Assembly (NCBI GenBank): GCA_905210995.1
Contig: CAJLZE010000041.1
Location: forward strand, 1-20,266
Direction: 5' to 3'
Length of the DNA: 20,266 bases
From: an uncultured Anaerotruncus sp.
Lineage (GTDB): Bacteria > Bacillota > Clostridia > Oscillospirales > CAG-272
In this document: in pieces, positions 13,805 through 20,266 of the stretch
Layout: the number at the start of each line of letters is the position of its first letter
How positions within the stretch are numbered: position 1 is the first letter of the stretch
Notes under the pieces: generated by a model
The model's input: the letters and a program-made list of their open reading frames with translations, nothing else
What the model was told of the DNA's origin: nothing
Database searches by the model: none
Position numbers and translations under genes: made by a program

Positions 13805-14899
13805 TCACTGACCGAGCAGGGAGGAGCGCAGTTCGTCAAGAAAGTCGCGCAGCTTTTTGCGGTTCAGCTCATAGTAAACACGGTTGGATTCGCGGCGTAT
13901 CGACACAAATCCCGCATCTAGCAGCAGCGCCATGTGGTGCGAGACCGTTGCCGTGCTCAGTTCGAGCAGCGAGGCAAGCTCCATGCCGTATTTCGGTCCC
14001 TCGGAAAGCAGCTTGAGAATTTCGAACTTGCGGTCGTCTCCCATTGTGCGCAGCGCGCGGCAGATGCGGTCGTCAACGGTCGAAACATCGGTGATCTCGC
14101 GCAGCGGCTCAAAGAGGACGCCGACGTAAAGAAAGTCAACGACTTTTTCCGAGGTAAAGCTCATAAGATATTTCGTCCCGCTGCACATTGCTATCGAAGG
14201 CTGAAGATATATCTCATCCGCAGAGGGGGATATCTTCACGCCGTAGTTGCTTTCGATGTACGACGCGCCCGACTGAGCGAGCGGCTCGGCGACCGCCGCC
14301 GAGAACCAGCCGATATAGTGCTTGACCGAATCATACTTCTGCATATACAGTCTGCCTGCTGTTTCGAGTATCCCCGCGAGCAGACCGCGGTATTCTTCAA
14401 AGTTATTATAAAGGCGGCAGAGCTGAAACTTTTCGTCGGCGGGGAGGGGGAGCTTTTCGATGAAGGCGAACAGCTCGGAGTAGTTGGTGATGACTCCGGT
14501 ATAATCCTCCGGTGCGAACTCGGCGATAAGCATTGATGAGAAATTTACGAAAAAGAGCGCTTTTGACTGCTCGCGCAGTGCGGCGATGCCGGCGGCAAGG
14601 TCCTGCTCGGGAACGCGGCACACATCGTGTATAAGATAGAATGCAAAGCAGCCTTTCATCGACGAATGACGTCCGAAAAGGAAGTCGAGCAGCTCATTAT
14701 CCGCCTTTACGTTGTTGACAACGTAATCCGACATATCGATTATAGCGTCAAAGCAGCTGTCGAGCACATTTCGGTCTATTGCAAAGCGCTTTTGTATCGT
14801 TTCCTTTAATTCTCGGCTGGAATTGCCTGTTCTGCTGTTAAAAAGCAGCAGAGTTGTCTCAAATATCGAATTCGGTTCGCGCAAGAGTCTGGCTTCCAT
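13805..14899 (-). CDS. ArsR-like winged-helix regulator with large N-terminal domain
   Basis: A 364-residue regulator whose last 90 residues are an ArsR-type winged helix: DDRKFEILKLLSEGPKYGMELASLLELSTATVSHHMALLLDAGFVSIRRESNRVYYELN (288-346), with the recognition helix at about 315-327. The canonical ELCVCD metal-binding cysteines of the recognition region are absent, so metal sensing through that site is unlikely. The N-terminal 270 residues are unknown to me, mostly helical and presumably sense a ligand or mediate dimerisation. ATG has AAAGGAG 9 nt upstream. It heads a four-gene run with gaps of 33, 13 and 38 bp (HAD, TfoX-like, GH123-like), driven by the promoter at 14955-14983, and probably controls its own operon. 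The DNA-binding call is firm; the signal is unknown. Confidence 0.9.
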   Translation of the reverse strand: MEARLLREPNSIFETTLLLFNSRTGNSSRELKETIQKRFAIDRNVLDSCFDAIIDMSDYVVNNVKADNELLDFLFGRHSSMKGCFAFYLIHDVCRVPEQDLAAGIAALREQSKALFFVNFSSMLIAEFAPEDYTGVITNYSELFAFIEKLPLPADEKFQLCRLYNNFEEYRGLLAGILETAGRLYMQKYDSVKHYIGWFSAAVAEPLAQSGASYIESNYGVKISPSADEIYLQPSIAMCSGTKYLMSFTSEKVVDFLYVGVLFEPLREITDVSTVDDRICRALRTMGDDRKFEILKLLSEGPKYGMELASLLELSTATVSHHMALLLDAGFVSIRRESNRVYYELNRKKLRDFLDELRSSLLGQ

Positions 14900-14954
14900 C
14901 TCATCTGCTCCTTTCGGAATAACATTTTAAATCAATAAAACATTTCTGATTAGA

Positions 14955-14983
14955 ACTATATCACATAAACCGAAGATTGTCAA
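14955..14983 (-). promoter_or_regulatory. Promoter of the ArsR-HAD-TfoX-GH123 operon
   Basis: Minus strand TTGACA (14978-14983), 17-base spacer, TATAGT (14955-14960). Near-consensus. Start around 14948, giving a leader of about 50 nt before the ATG at 14899. Confidence 0.83.
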
Positions 14984-15438
14984 GTGGATTTTAAAAAATT
15001 TAATCTAATTGTAGACGTATATATTCTATAATAAAGAGATGAACGTCTAAATTGCATTTAAATGAACGATTTTGATACGATGCATGACGAACAACTTGAA
15101 CGGTCGTATCATCGAACCATGTCGAATTTCGCGGGCGTCTGATTCGAAATACTTTTGATTTGTGTAATGTCGAAAAACGCCGCGTGAAATATAGCCAAAT
15201 ATGATATTTGAAGTTTATGAAACATACTACTTTTACATACGTGAAGCATCGGCGGCGGACGGAGACGGCGCAAATGCCGCATCCGGAGCTTCAAAAGCGT
15301 ACAAACATGGTACGCAGCATAACTATCGGGCGGTAAGCGGTGCCAATCTACAGTATTTTGCGCCCGCTGCGGCAAATAATCGGTCATATGCGACAAAAAA
15401 ACACCGTTTGTGGTCAATAATATTATTGAAAAGAACAC
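14984..15438. other. Long gene-free divergent intergenic region with inverted repeats
   Basis: About 450 bp between the divergent ArsR operon and typA hold no supportable gene. Visible structures are TAGACGT/ACGTCTA (15012-15018 with 15043-15049) on either side of a plus-strand TATAAT (15027-15032), GATACGA/TCGTATC (15074-15080 with 15104-15110), CAAATAT-g-ATATTTG near 15195-15209, GCGTAC/GTACGC (15297-15302 with 15310-15315), CGGGCG/CGCCCG (15327-15332 with 15361-15366), and the palindrome TCAATAATATTATTGA (15413-15428). The middle part (15240-15370) is GC-richer than its flanks and could fold. I recognised no known riboswitch or ncRNA. Confidence 0.4.
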
Positions 15439-15467
15439 TTTCGTATTGTTAAAAAGTGTGATATAAT
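15439..15467 (+). promoter_or_regulatory. Probable typA promoter
   Basis: A perfect TATAAT (15462-15467) about 100 bp before the typA ATG. The -35 at 17 bases is poor (TTTCGT, 15439-15444), so either this promoter is weak or an activator helps. The palindrome at 15413-15428 ends just upstream. Confidence 0.5.
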
Positions 15468-15562
15468 AATAAGGTATGTTTTCAGGCGCGGAGTGCCGCG
15501 CCGATATTTTGCGGGTACGGTATTTTGAGAATATATCACGCCCGTCAAGGAGAGTCGTTCGG

Positions 15563-17395
15563 ATGAAGATAAAAAGAGAAGATCTGAGAAACATCGCAAT
15601 TATCGCCCACGTTGACCATGGCAAGACCACGCTCGTGGATCAGATGCTGAAGCAGGGCGGTATTTTTCGTGATAATCAGGAAATGGGCACCTGCGTTATG
15701 GACTCGGGAGACATCGAGCGTGAACGCGGAATAACGATCCTTTCCAAAAATACAGCCGTCCACTACAAGGACGTCAAGATCAATATCGTTGACACCCCCG
15801 GTCACGCAGACTTCGGCGGTGAGGTCGAGCGCGTGCTCAAGATGGTCAACGGAGTTCTGCTGCTGGTCGATGCCGCAGAGGGCCCCATGCCCCAGACGCG
15901 CTTCGTGCTTCAGCGTGCGCTTGAGCTGAACCATCCCGTTATTGTCGTTATCAACAAGATAGACAAGCCCGACGCGCGCATTGAGGAGGTCGAGGAGGAA
16001 GTTCTCGAGCTTCTCATGGATCTCAACGCGACCGACGAGCAGCTTGACAGCCCCATGATCTTCTGCTCGGGACGTGACGGCACGGCGTCGCTCTCCCCCC
16101 TTGAAAAGGGCACCGATCTCACGCCTCTGTTCGAAACGATACTCAGCTACATTCCCGCGCCCGAGGGCGACCCGGACGACGATCTGCAGCTTCTCGTTTC
16201 CACCATCGACTACAACGATTACGTCGGCAGGATCGGTATCGGACGCATCGAACGCGGTACGATCAGACAGAACCAGGACGCGCTCGTCTGCAACTACCAC
16301 TCCGGCGCTGCACCCAAACGCGTGAGGATAGTTTCGATCTATCAGATAGACGGTCTTCAGAGAGTCCCTGTGACCGAGGCAAAGATGGGCGATATCATCG
16401 CCTTCTCCGGCGCGTCGGATATCACCATCGGCGACACCATCACCTCGCTCAGCCGCCCCGAGCCGCTGCACTTTGTAAAGATCAGCGAGCCGACGATCGA
16501 AATGACCATTTCGGTCAACGACAGCCCGTTTGCGGGACGCGAGGGCAAGTTCGTAACCTCCCGCCAGATCCGCGACAGACTCTACCGTGAGCTGCTCAAG
16601 GATGTCTCCCTGCGTGTGAACGATGGCGATACGACCGATAACTTCCGCGTTGCCGGCCGCGGCGAGATGCACCTTTCCATCCTTATCGAAACGATGCGCC
16701 GCGAAGGATACGAGCTTTGCTGCTCCAACCCCCGCGTGCTCTATAAGGAGATCAACGGTCAGAAATGCGAGCCTATGGAGCGTGTGACTCTTGACGTCCC
16801 CGAGATCTATGTCGGCGCGGTCATCGAAAAGCTCGGTCAGCGCCGCGGTGAACTGATCGAAATGAACCTTGTCGGCTCGCGTATGCGCATCGAATATCTC
16901 ATTCCCGCGCGCTGCCTCTTCGGCTACCGCTCCGAATTCATGACCGCCACGCACGGCGAGGGCATCATGAACTCGATATTCGACAGCTACGCACCTTATA
17001 AGGGCGAGGTCACAATGCGATTCACCGGTTCGCTTGTCGCAAGCGAGGCGGGCGAGACGACCTCCTACGGCATCTACAACTCTCAGGATCGCGGACGGAT
17101 GTTCGTGTCTCCCGGTATGCCGGTCTACGAGGGCGAGATCGTCGGCGAATGCCCCAAGATGGAAGATATAACCCTCAACCCGTGCAAAAAGAAGCAGCTT
17201 ACCGCTATTCGTTCCTCCGGAGCGGACGAGAAGCTGATACTCACGCCGCCCGTTATCTTCAGCCTTGAAGAAGCGATCGAATTCATCGCCTCCGACGAGC
17301 TGATCGAGGTGACGCCGAAGTCGATAAGACTCCGCAAGCGCATACTCAACACCGAGCAGCGCCTCAAGGCACAGGCAAAGCTGAAAAAAGGCTGA
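15563..17395 (+). CDS. typA: Translational GTPase TypA/BipA
   Basis: A 610-residue GTPase of the elongation factor family that binds the ribosome and helps large-subunit assembly and growth under stress such as cold. Domain order matches BipA: G domain with G1 AHVDHGKTT (15-23), switch I RERGITILSKN, G3 DTPGHADFGGEVER, G4 NKIDKPDA; then domain II from about residue 200 (VSTIDYNDYVGRIGIGRIERG), the EF-G-like domains III and V (FRVAGRGEMHLSILIETMRREG; MERVTLDVPEIYVGAVIEKLGQRRGE) and the BipA-specific C-terminal domain (LNPCKKKQLTAIRSSGADEKLILTPP). Length is normal. The ATG at 15563 is chosen over the in-frame ATG at 15476, since AAGGAG sits 10 nt upstream and the conserved N-terminus begins there. 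Monocistronic, with a strong terminator. Confidence 0.98.
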   Translation: MKIKREDLRNIAIIAHVDHGKTTLVDQMLKQGGIFRDNQEMGTCVMDSGDIERERGITILSKNTAVHYKDVKINIVDTPGHADFGGEVERVLKMVNGVLLLVDAAEGPMPQTRFVLQRALELNHPVIVVINKIDKPDARIEEVEEEVLELLMDLNATDEQLDSPMIFCSGRDGTASLSPLEKGTDLTPLFETILSYIPAPEGDPDDDLQLLVSTIDYNDYVGRIGIGRIERGTIRQNQDALVCNYHSGAAPKRVRIVSIYQIDGLQRVPVTEAKMGDIIAFSGASDITIGDTITSLSRPEPLHFVKISEPTIEMTISVNDSPFAGREGKFVTSRQIRDRLYRELLKDVSLRVNDGDTTDNFRVAGRGEMHLSILIETMRREGYELCCSNPRVLYKEINGQKCEPMERVTLDVPEIYVGAVIEKLGQRRGELIEMNLVGSRMRIEYLIPARCLFGYRSEFMTATHGEGIMNSIFDSYAPYKGEVTMRFTGSLVASEAGETTSYGIYNSQDRGRMFVSPGMPVYEGEIVGECPKMEDITLNPCKKKQLTAIRSSGADEKLILTPPVIFSLEEAIEFIASDELIEVTPKSIRLRKRILNTEQRLKAQAKLKKG

Positions 17396-17409
17396 TATAA
17401 ACAAACAGT

Positions 17410-17456
17410 AGGGCTGTAAAAAAACTCAAAATGAGTTTTTTAACAGCCCTTTTTTA
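17410..17456 (+). terminator. Rho-independent terminator of typA
   Basis: An 18-pair stem with one A-A mismatch, AGGGCTGT..AAAAAACTCA (17410-17428) and TGAGTTTTTT..ACAGCCCT (17432-17450), then TTTTTTATTT. It starts 14 bp after the typA stop. Confidence 0.95.
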
Positions 17457-17492
17457 TTTGAAAATGTGATTCGGTCTTTTAGGGTGAAACAA

Positions 17493-17514
17493 GGATCCCG
17501 CCGCGGCGGGATCC
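17493..17514. repeat. Perfect 22-bp GC palindrome
   Basis: GGATCCCGCCG meets its exact reverse complement CGGCGGGATCC with no spacer. It stands between the typA terminator and a two-hairpin repeat. It has no T-tract and no adjacent gene. It may be part of the dispersed-repeat cluster that follows. Confidence 0.55.
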
Positions 17515-17540
17515 ACCTTATTACTTTAGTTACTTTAAAC

Positions 17541-17589
17541 CGACTCCTTCAGTCGCCTGCGGCGACAGCTCCATCACGAGGGAGCCTTG
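17541..17589 (-). repeat. Two-hairpin dispersed repeat unit, copy A
   Basis: Read on the minus strand: GGCTCC...GGAGCT forms one hairpin, a short GTC link, GTCGCC-GCA-GGCGAC forms the second, then TGAAGGAG. The same layout with different bases appears at 20143-20193. I recall units like this scattered between genes of Ruminococcaceae-type genomes, but have not verified it. Confidence 0.55.
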
Positions 17590-17624
17590 GCAAGAGTTCG
17601 AGCTTAAAACCCGCTACATGGGTG

Positions 17625-17727
17625 CTGCCGTAGGGGAGGGGCTCTGCTCCTCCCGAGAATGAAATCCGTGCTCGTTTCGCGGGAGGGGCGACCTCGGGTC
17701 TCACCCGAGCTCACCCTCACCTACATT
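17625..17727 (-). repeat. Dispersed intergenic repeat, copy 1 (longer form)
   Basis: On the minus strand it begins AATGTAGG (17727-17720), contains the hairpin CTCGGGT-gag-ACCCGAG and GGTCGCCCCTCCC (ending 17681), then an extra segment of about 48 bases, and ends TACGGCAG (17632-17625). Apart from the extra segment it is nearly identical to the plus-strand sequence at 20208-20262. The remainder of 17590-17786 shows no gene. Confidence 0.75.
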
Positions 17728-17786
17728 ATTAAATTGTTTTTTGGAGGATGCGCCATCGGGCTTTGCCGGGCGTCGTTTGCAAAAGT

Positions 17787-17812
17787 GGCTGCCGCGCTTT
17801 GGCGCGGCAGCC
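17787..17812 (-). terminator. Terminator of the LRR protein gene
   Basis: Perfect 11-bp stem GGCTGCCGCGC (17787-17797) / GCGCGGCAGCC (17802-17812), 14 bases after the stop. Downstream on the minus strand is ACTTTTGC, a short T-run. The stem and loop are almost the same as in the minus reading of 2142-2175. Confidence 0.8.
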
Positions 17813-17825
17813 CATGTCGTATGTA

Positions 17826-19802
17826 TCAGCGGAGCGGCTCGGTGAGGAGAGATTCGGTCTTTCCGTCGTATCTTGAAAACAGCTCGCTGATGAAGTTCTT
17901 TTTGTGATACATTTCTATCATGGCTCTGTATCGCGGGTGCGAGCGCCAGCCCTGATCGACCGAGCCCTTTCCGTACTTTATTATCTTTGAATTGGGGTAT
18001 CTTTCGCGCAGGATATCCACCTTTTCATCCGATATGGGGCAGGACTCGAGCCACAGCCGCTCGAGCAAAGGCAGATCGAGCAGCGGGGTGATGTCGCTGA
18101 TTCTGTAATTGTAGCTGATGTTGAGGTCAACAAGCTCGCGACACTCGGCGAGCGGGGAGAGATCGGATACACGGTTGACGAAAAACTCAAGATAGTGCAG
18201 ATGCTTGAGCTTTGAGAGCGGCGTGAGGTCCGAGACTCTGTTGTCCGCCAATATGAGAATGCGCAGTTCGGGCAGGTAATCGCCTATTACCGAGATGTCC
18301 GTCACCGCTTGGTGTCCTATGTCAAGAGCGCGGAGGTCGGTGCAGTATTTGAGCACCTGGATATCCGCCGAGGTCAGCCGGGTGTGCTCATAGTTGTATA
18401 TCAGCACCGAGAATGCAACGGCGTCGGTCTTGAGCGACCACTGACCCATGTGCAGGCGCCAAACGATTTTGACCGAGCCCTCATATTCGCTGCGGAACTC
18501 CGCCATTTCCTCGTTGGAAATGCCGCAATCGCTCATGTCGAGGTAGTTAAGGTTCGGAAAAAGCTGGATCGCGCGGCGTATCTCGTTGAGATCGGTGATC
18601 TCTCTGCCCGAAAGGTCGATCTTCTCGGAGAGCGAATCGAGCTTTTTGCCCGCGATTATCACGTCAAAGTCGAATTTGATCTCGGGGAACAGACGCGACA
18701 GCTCAAGCTGCTTGTATTGCGTCATCCGCACGTTGTTCATCGTCACGCTCGTGAGGGACGGGAACCATAGCAGCATTCCGTAAAGCTCATCATCGGTCTT
18801 TATGCCCGAGAGATCGAGCGAGGTGATATCGTCGCGCACAGACATTCCGTAGATCTCGCGCATAACGACGGCATTGAATTCGATGTCCGGATATGCCTCG
18901 CAAAGCTCCTTGCGTTCGTCGAGGGTGACGATCCTGTCCTTGCCGAGCGAAACGCGAGTGAGGAGCGGAAAATGTTTCAGCGCATCAATGAGCGGCTCCG
19001 TTATATTATCGTCGTCAAATAAAGCGTTCGTGAGGTCGATCTCGCGTGCGTCCTCACGCACCGTGACACCGCAAACGTCATATGTAGTGACCACATTGAA
19101 TTTTATATCCGAATATTCACCGCTTATCTCGTCGAGGACCTCGCTCGGAAGGACGTTTTTGTCTCCGAATGTGACCGTTTTGAGCGCGGGGAAAAACCTC
19201 AGCATCTCGTTCAGCTCTTCGGGGTCGCCGACGGTCGCTGCCGAAAAATCAAGCTCCGCAGCGTCATCGCGGAATTCCGTGCCGTAAATGACGCGTGTGG
19301 AGACGACGTTGAACGCAATGGCGGGGTGGGCGTCGGTCAGTTTGTCCTTCTCCGCGCCCGGCAGGGTGTTGTTGCTGTCAAATGTTATCGACGCCAGTGC
19401 GGGAAAGTAGCGCAGACGCTCAAGCAGCTCGGCGGTCTCGGTCACTTCGATGCCGGAGAGATCCATCGAGGTTATATCGGTGTCAAAGTCTTTGCCGTAC
19501 ACGTCCATATATGTGGTGAAACGGAATGTCACATCCGGGAAAGCGGCGCGCAGTTCGTCGGCGGACGGGGCATAAACGCGGAACGAACCGAGGTCGGCAT
19601 ATCTGAGGCGCGGCAGCTTTTTCAGATTTTCCTTAAGCTCCTCAAGACTGCCTATCTCATCGCCGGAAAGGATCAGCCTGCGTGCGGAGGTGTCCATGCG
19701 CTGTCCGTATATCTCGATCTGAGACGTGGAAACATTTATAATAATAACGGCAGCTGTCAGAATGACCGCTGCGAGTATACCGGCAATGATCCTTTTTTTC
19801 AT
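17826..19802 (-). CDS. Membrane-anchored repeat protein with C-terminal leucine-rich repeats
   Basis: A 658-residue protein. Residues 4-23 (RIIAGILAAVILTAAVIIIN) form an N-terminal membrane anchor or uncleaved signal; no lipobox, so the rest is probably outside the membrane. Residues about 28-440 hold six units of roughly 66-74 residues, each opening with (I/V)YG or a variant at 31, 101, 172, 243, 317 and 383, followed by a DLSG-like strand, an acidic helix, FPxL and a PxIxF strand. Residues about 480-600 are ordinary LRRs of the LxxLxLxxNxIxDLxPL type. A basic tail with HPRYRAMIEMYHKK ends it. AAGGGGC lies 8 nt before the ATG. It is monocistronic, with promoter 19864-19892. The role is unknown; adhesion or protein-protein contact is the usual guess for LRR surface proteins. 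Confidence 0.9.
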   Translation of the reverse strand: MKKRIIAGILAAVILTAAVIIINVSTSQIEIYGQRMDTSARRLILSGDEIGSLEELKENLKKLPRLRYADLGSFRVYAPSADELRAAFPDVTFRFTTYMDVYGKDFDTDITSMDLSGIEVTETAELLERLRYFPALASITFDSNNTLPGAEKDKLTDAHPAIAFNVVSTRVIYGTEFRDDAAELDFSAATVGDPEELNEMLRFFPALKTVTFGDKNVLPSEVLDEISGEYSDIKFNVVTTYDVCGVTVREDAREIDLTNALFDDDNITEPLIDALKHFPLLTRVSLGKDRIVTLDERKELCEAYPDIEFNAVVMREIYGMSVRDDITSLDLSGIKTDDELYGMLLWFPSLTSVTMNNVRMTQYKQLELSRLFPEIKFDFDVIIAGKKLDSLSEKIDLSGREITDLNEIRRAIQLFPNLNYLDMSDCGISNEEMAEFRSEYEGSVKIVWRLHMGQWSLKTDAVAFSVLIYNYEHTRLTSADIQVLKYCTDLRALDIGHQAVTDISVIGDYLPELRILILADNRVSDLTPLSKLKHLHYLEFFVNRVSDLSPLAECRELVDLNISYNYRISDITPLLDLPLLERLWLESCPISDEKVDILRERYPNSKIIKYGKGSVDQGWRSHPRYRAMIEMYHKKNFISELFSRYDGKTESLLTEPLR

Positions 19803-19818
19803 GTTCGCGCCCCTTGTT

Positions 19819-19843
19819 CTGATAAATTTTGTCGATTTATCAG
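19819..19843. repeat. 9-bp inverted repeat in the LRR gene leader
   Basis: CTGATAAAT (19819-19827) and ATTTATCAG (19835-19843) with a seven-base spacer, between the predicted transcription start (about 19857) and the ribosome site. It could be an operator or an mRNA hairpin. Its TGATAA/TTATCA half-sites resemble those next to the TetR gene. Confidence 0.5.
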
Positions 19844-19863
19844 GATATATCTGCTATAAGTTA

Positions 19864-19892
19864 AGTATACCATAATCCGACGAAGATTTCAA
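19864..19892 (-). promoter_or_regulatory. Promoter of the LRR protein gene
   Basis: Minus strand TTGAAA (19887-19892), 17-base spacer, TATACT (19864-19869). The inverted repeat AATCCGA/TCGGATT (19874-19880 with 19911-19917) brackets the -35 region and might bind a regulator. Confidence 0.78.
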
Positions 19893-20142
19893 TATATTTT
19901 TAAAGATAATTCGGATTGTTTACAATTTTGACGTCGGACCACAGACAAAACCGACCGATATATAATAATACGCCAACGCGGAGAGAGATTATTCCGGGGA
20001 GCGCCGGGCGGCAAACGAAAAATACATAATACGCACGGCTCGTGCATGGCGCACCGTAAGGTCATGCCTAGGCTCCTGCCGAGGTAGTATGATAAAAAAT
20101 TATTTCGCTTTTTTCCTTGAGTGACGGAAGAAACGACTCTGT
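19893..20142. other. Gene-free intergenic stretch
   Basis: No ORF with a ribosome site and no RNA gene that I can support. It is AT-rich near 19893-19970. A GC-richer piece, 20035-20093, contains GCACG-GCT-CGTGC and GCCTAGGC and could be a further degenerate repeat. Confidence 0.3.
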
Positions 20143-20193
20143 GAGCCTTCCCGTGTCCGGGAAGGTGGTGCCGCAGGGCGCCGGATGAGGAGG
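20143..20193 (+). repeat. Two-hairpin dispersed repeat unit, copy B
   Basis: CCTTCCCG-tgtc-CGGGAAGG (20146-20165) forms the first hairpin, GGTGCC-gcag-GGCGCC (20167-20182) the second, then GGATGAGGAGG. Layout and spacing match the minus-strand unit at 17541-17589 although the stem bases differ. Confidence 0.6.
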
Positions 20194-20207
20194 TATACTA
20201 CCGAATC

Positions 20208-20266
20208 AATGTAGGGGAGGTGAGCTCGGGTGAAACCCGAGGTCGCCCCTCCCATACGGCAGGTGC
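20208..20266 (+). repeat. Dispersed intergenic repeat, copy 2, cut by the window end
   Basis: AATGTAGG, then GTGAGCTCGGGTG-AA-ACCCGAGGTCG, CGCCCCTCCC and TACGGCAG, an inverted and shorter copy of 17625-17727. The stem CTCGGGT/ACCCGAG is identical in both copies while the three-base loop differs by one base. It runs to the edge, so its full length is unknown. Confidence 0.75.

Noticed and set aside
15321..15347. GGGCGGTAAGCGGTGCC, superficially like a T-box core
   Set aside because: It does not match the conserved TGGNACCGCG, lacks the specifier stem and terminator, and typA is not a T-box-regulated type of gene.
15201..15452. Plus-strand 83-codon ORF upstream of typA
   Set aside because: No ribosome site, no recognisable protein pattern; it ends inside the typA promoter region.
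15109..15630. Minus-strand 173-codon ORF in the typA upstream gap
   Set aside because: It overlaps the typA start, has no family resemblance or ribosome site, and consists of AT-rich intergenic translation.
15545..17404. 619-codon minus-strand ORF opposite typA
   Set aside because: A shadow frame kept open by the codon usage of typA. The composition is unlike a real protein, and TypA on the other strand is certain.
17541..20266. Interpreting the inverted repeats around the LRR gene as ends of a transposon
   Set aside because: No transposase lies between them, the order of the repeat types differs on the two sides, and no target-site duplication is visible. Independent dispersed repeats are simpler.

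Overview
The window looks like chromosomal DNA from a Clostridia-type Bacillota, most likely a gut or rumen Oscillospirales/Ruminococcaceae-like organism. The signs are clean sigma-A promoters with 17-bp spacers, strong AGGAGG-type ribosome binding sites, moderate GC coding sequence, a DhaS-like TetR regulator, and intergenic two-hairpin repeats of a kind I remember from that group. The family assignment is inference, not a database result. I see no transposase, integrase, phage gene, CRISPR array or rRNA.

Layout. 1-1070: an XRE-type regulator (minus) carrying six 27-residue repeats, with its promoter and a large inverted repeat in its leader. 1101-2138: an orphan TIM-barrel-like protein of unknown function on its own promoter. 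2194-4782: oleate hydratase and a TetR regulator, both minus, each with its own promoter, separated by two TGATAA/TTATCA palindromes. 4876-8041: a three-gene ABC transporter operon (two FtsX-like permeases, one MacB-type ATPase) behind a consensus promoter and a leader of about 140 nt. 8308-8429: tRNA-Arg(CCG) with promoter and terminator. 8479-10970: a type I L-asparaginase and an FAD oxidoreductase with a C-terminal Rieske domain (plus). 11057-14983: a four-gene minus-strand operon (ArsR-like regulator, HAD phosphatase, TfoX-N-like protein, GH123/DUF4091-like protein). 15563-17395: the ribosome-associated GTPase TypA/BipA. 17826-19802: a membrane-anchored repeat/LRR protein, flanked on both sides by dispersed repeats in opposite orientation. 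The sequence ends inside one of these.

Most genes are metabolic or housekeeping units with local regulation rather than parts of one pathway. The functional groupings I would defend are TetR plus oleate hydratase (response to unsaturated fatty acids), the ABC operon (export of, or resistance to, a peptide or lipid-like compound), and the ArsR-to-GH123-like operon (carbohydrate use in the cytoplasm under a large regulator).

I did not find a clearly new multi-gene system. The least explained items are the 71-residue repeats of the LRR protein, the 27-residue repeats of the XRE regulator, the 1101-2138 orphan, the GH123-like operon, and the inverted dispersed repeats around the LRR gene.
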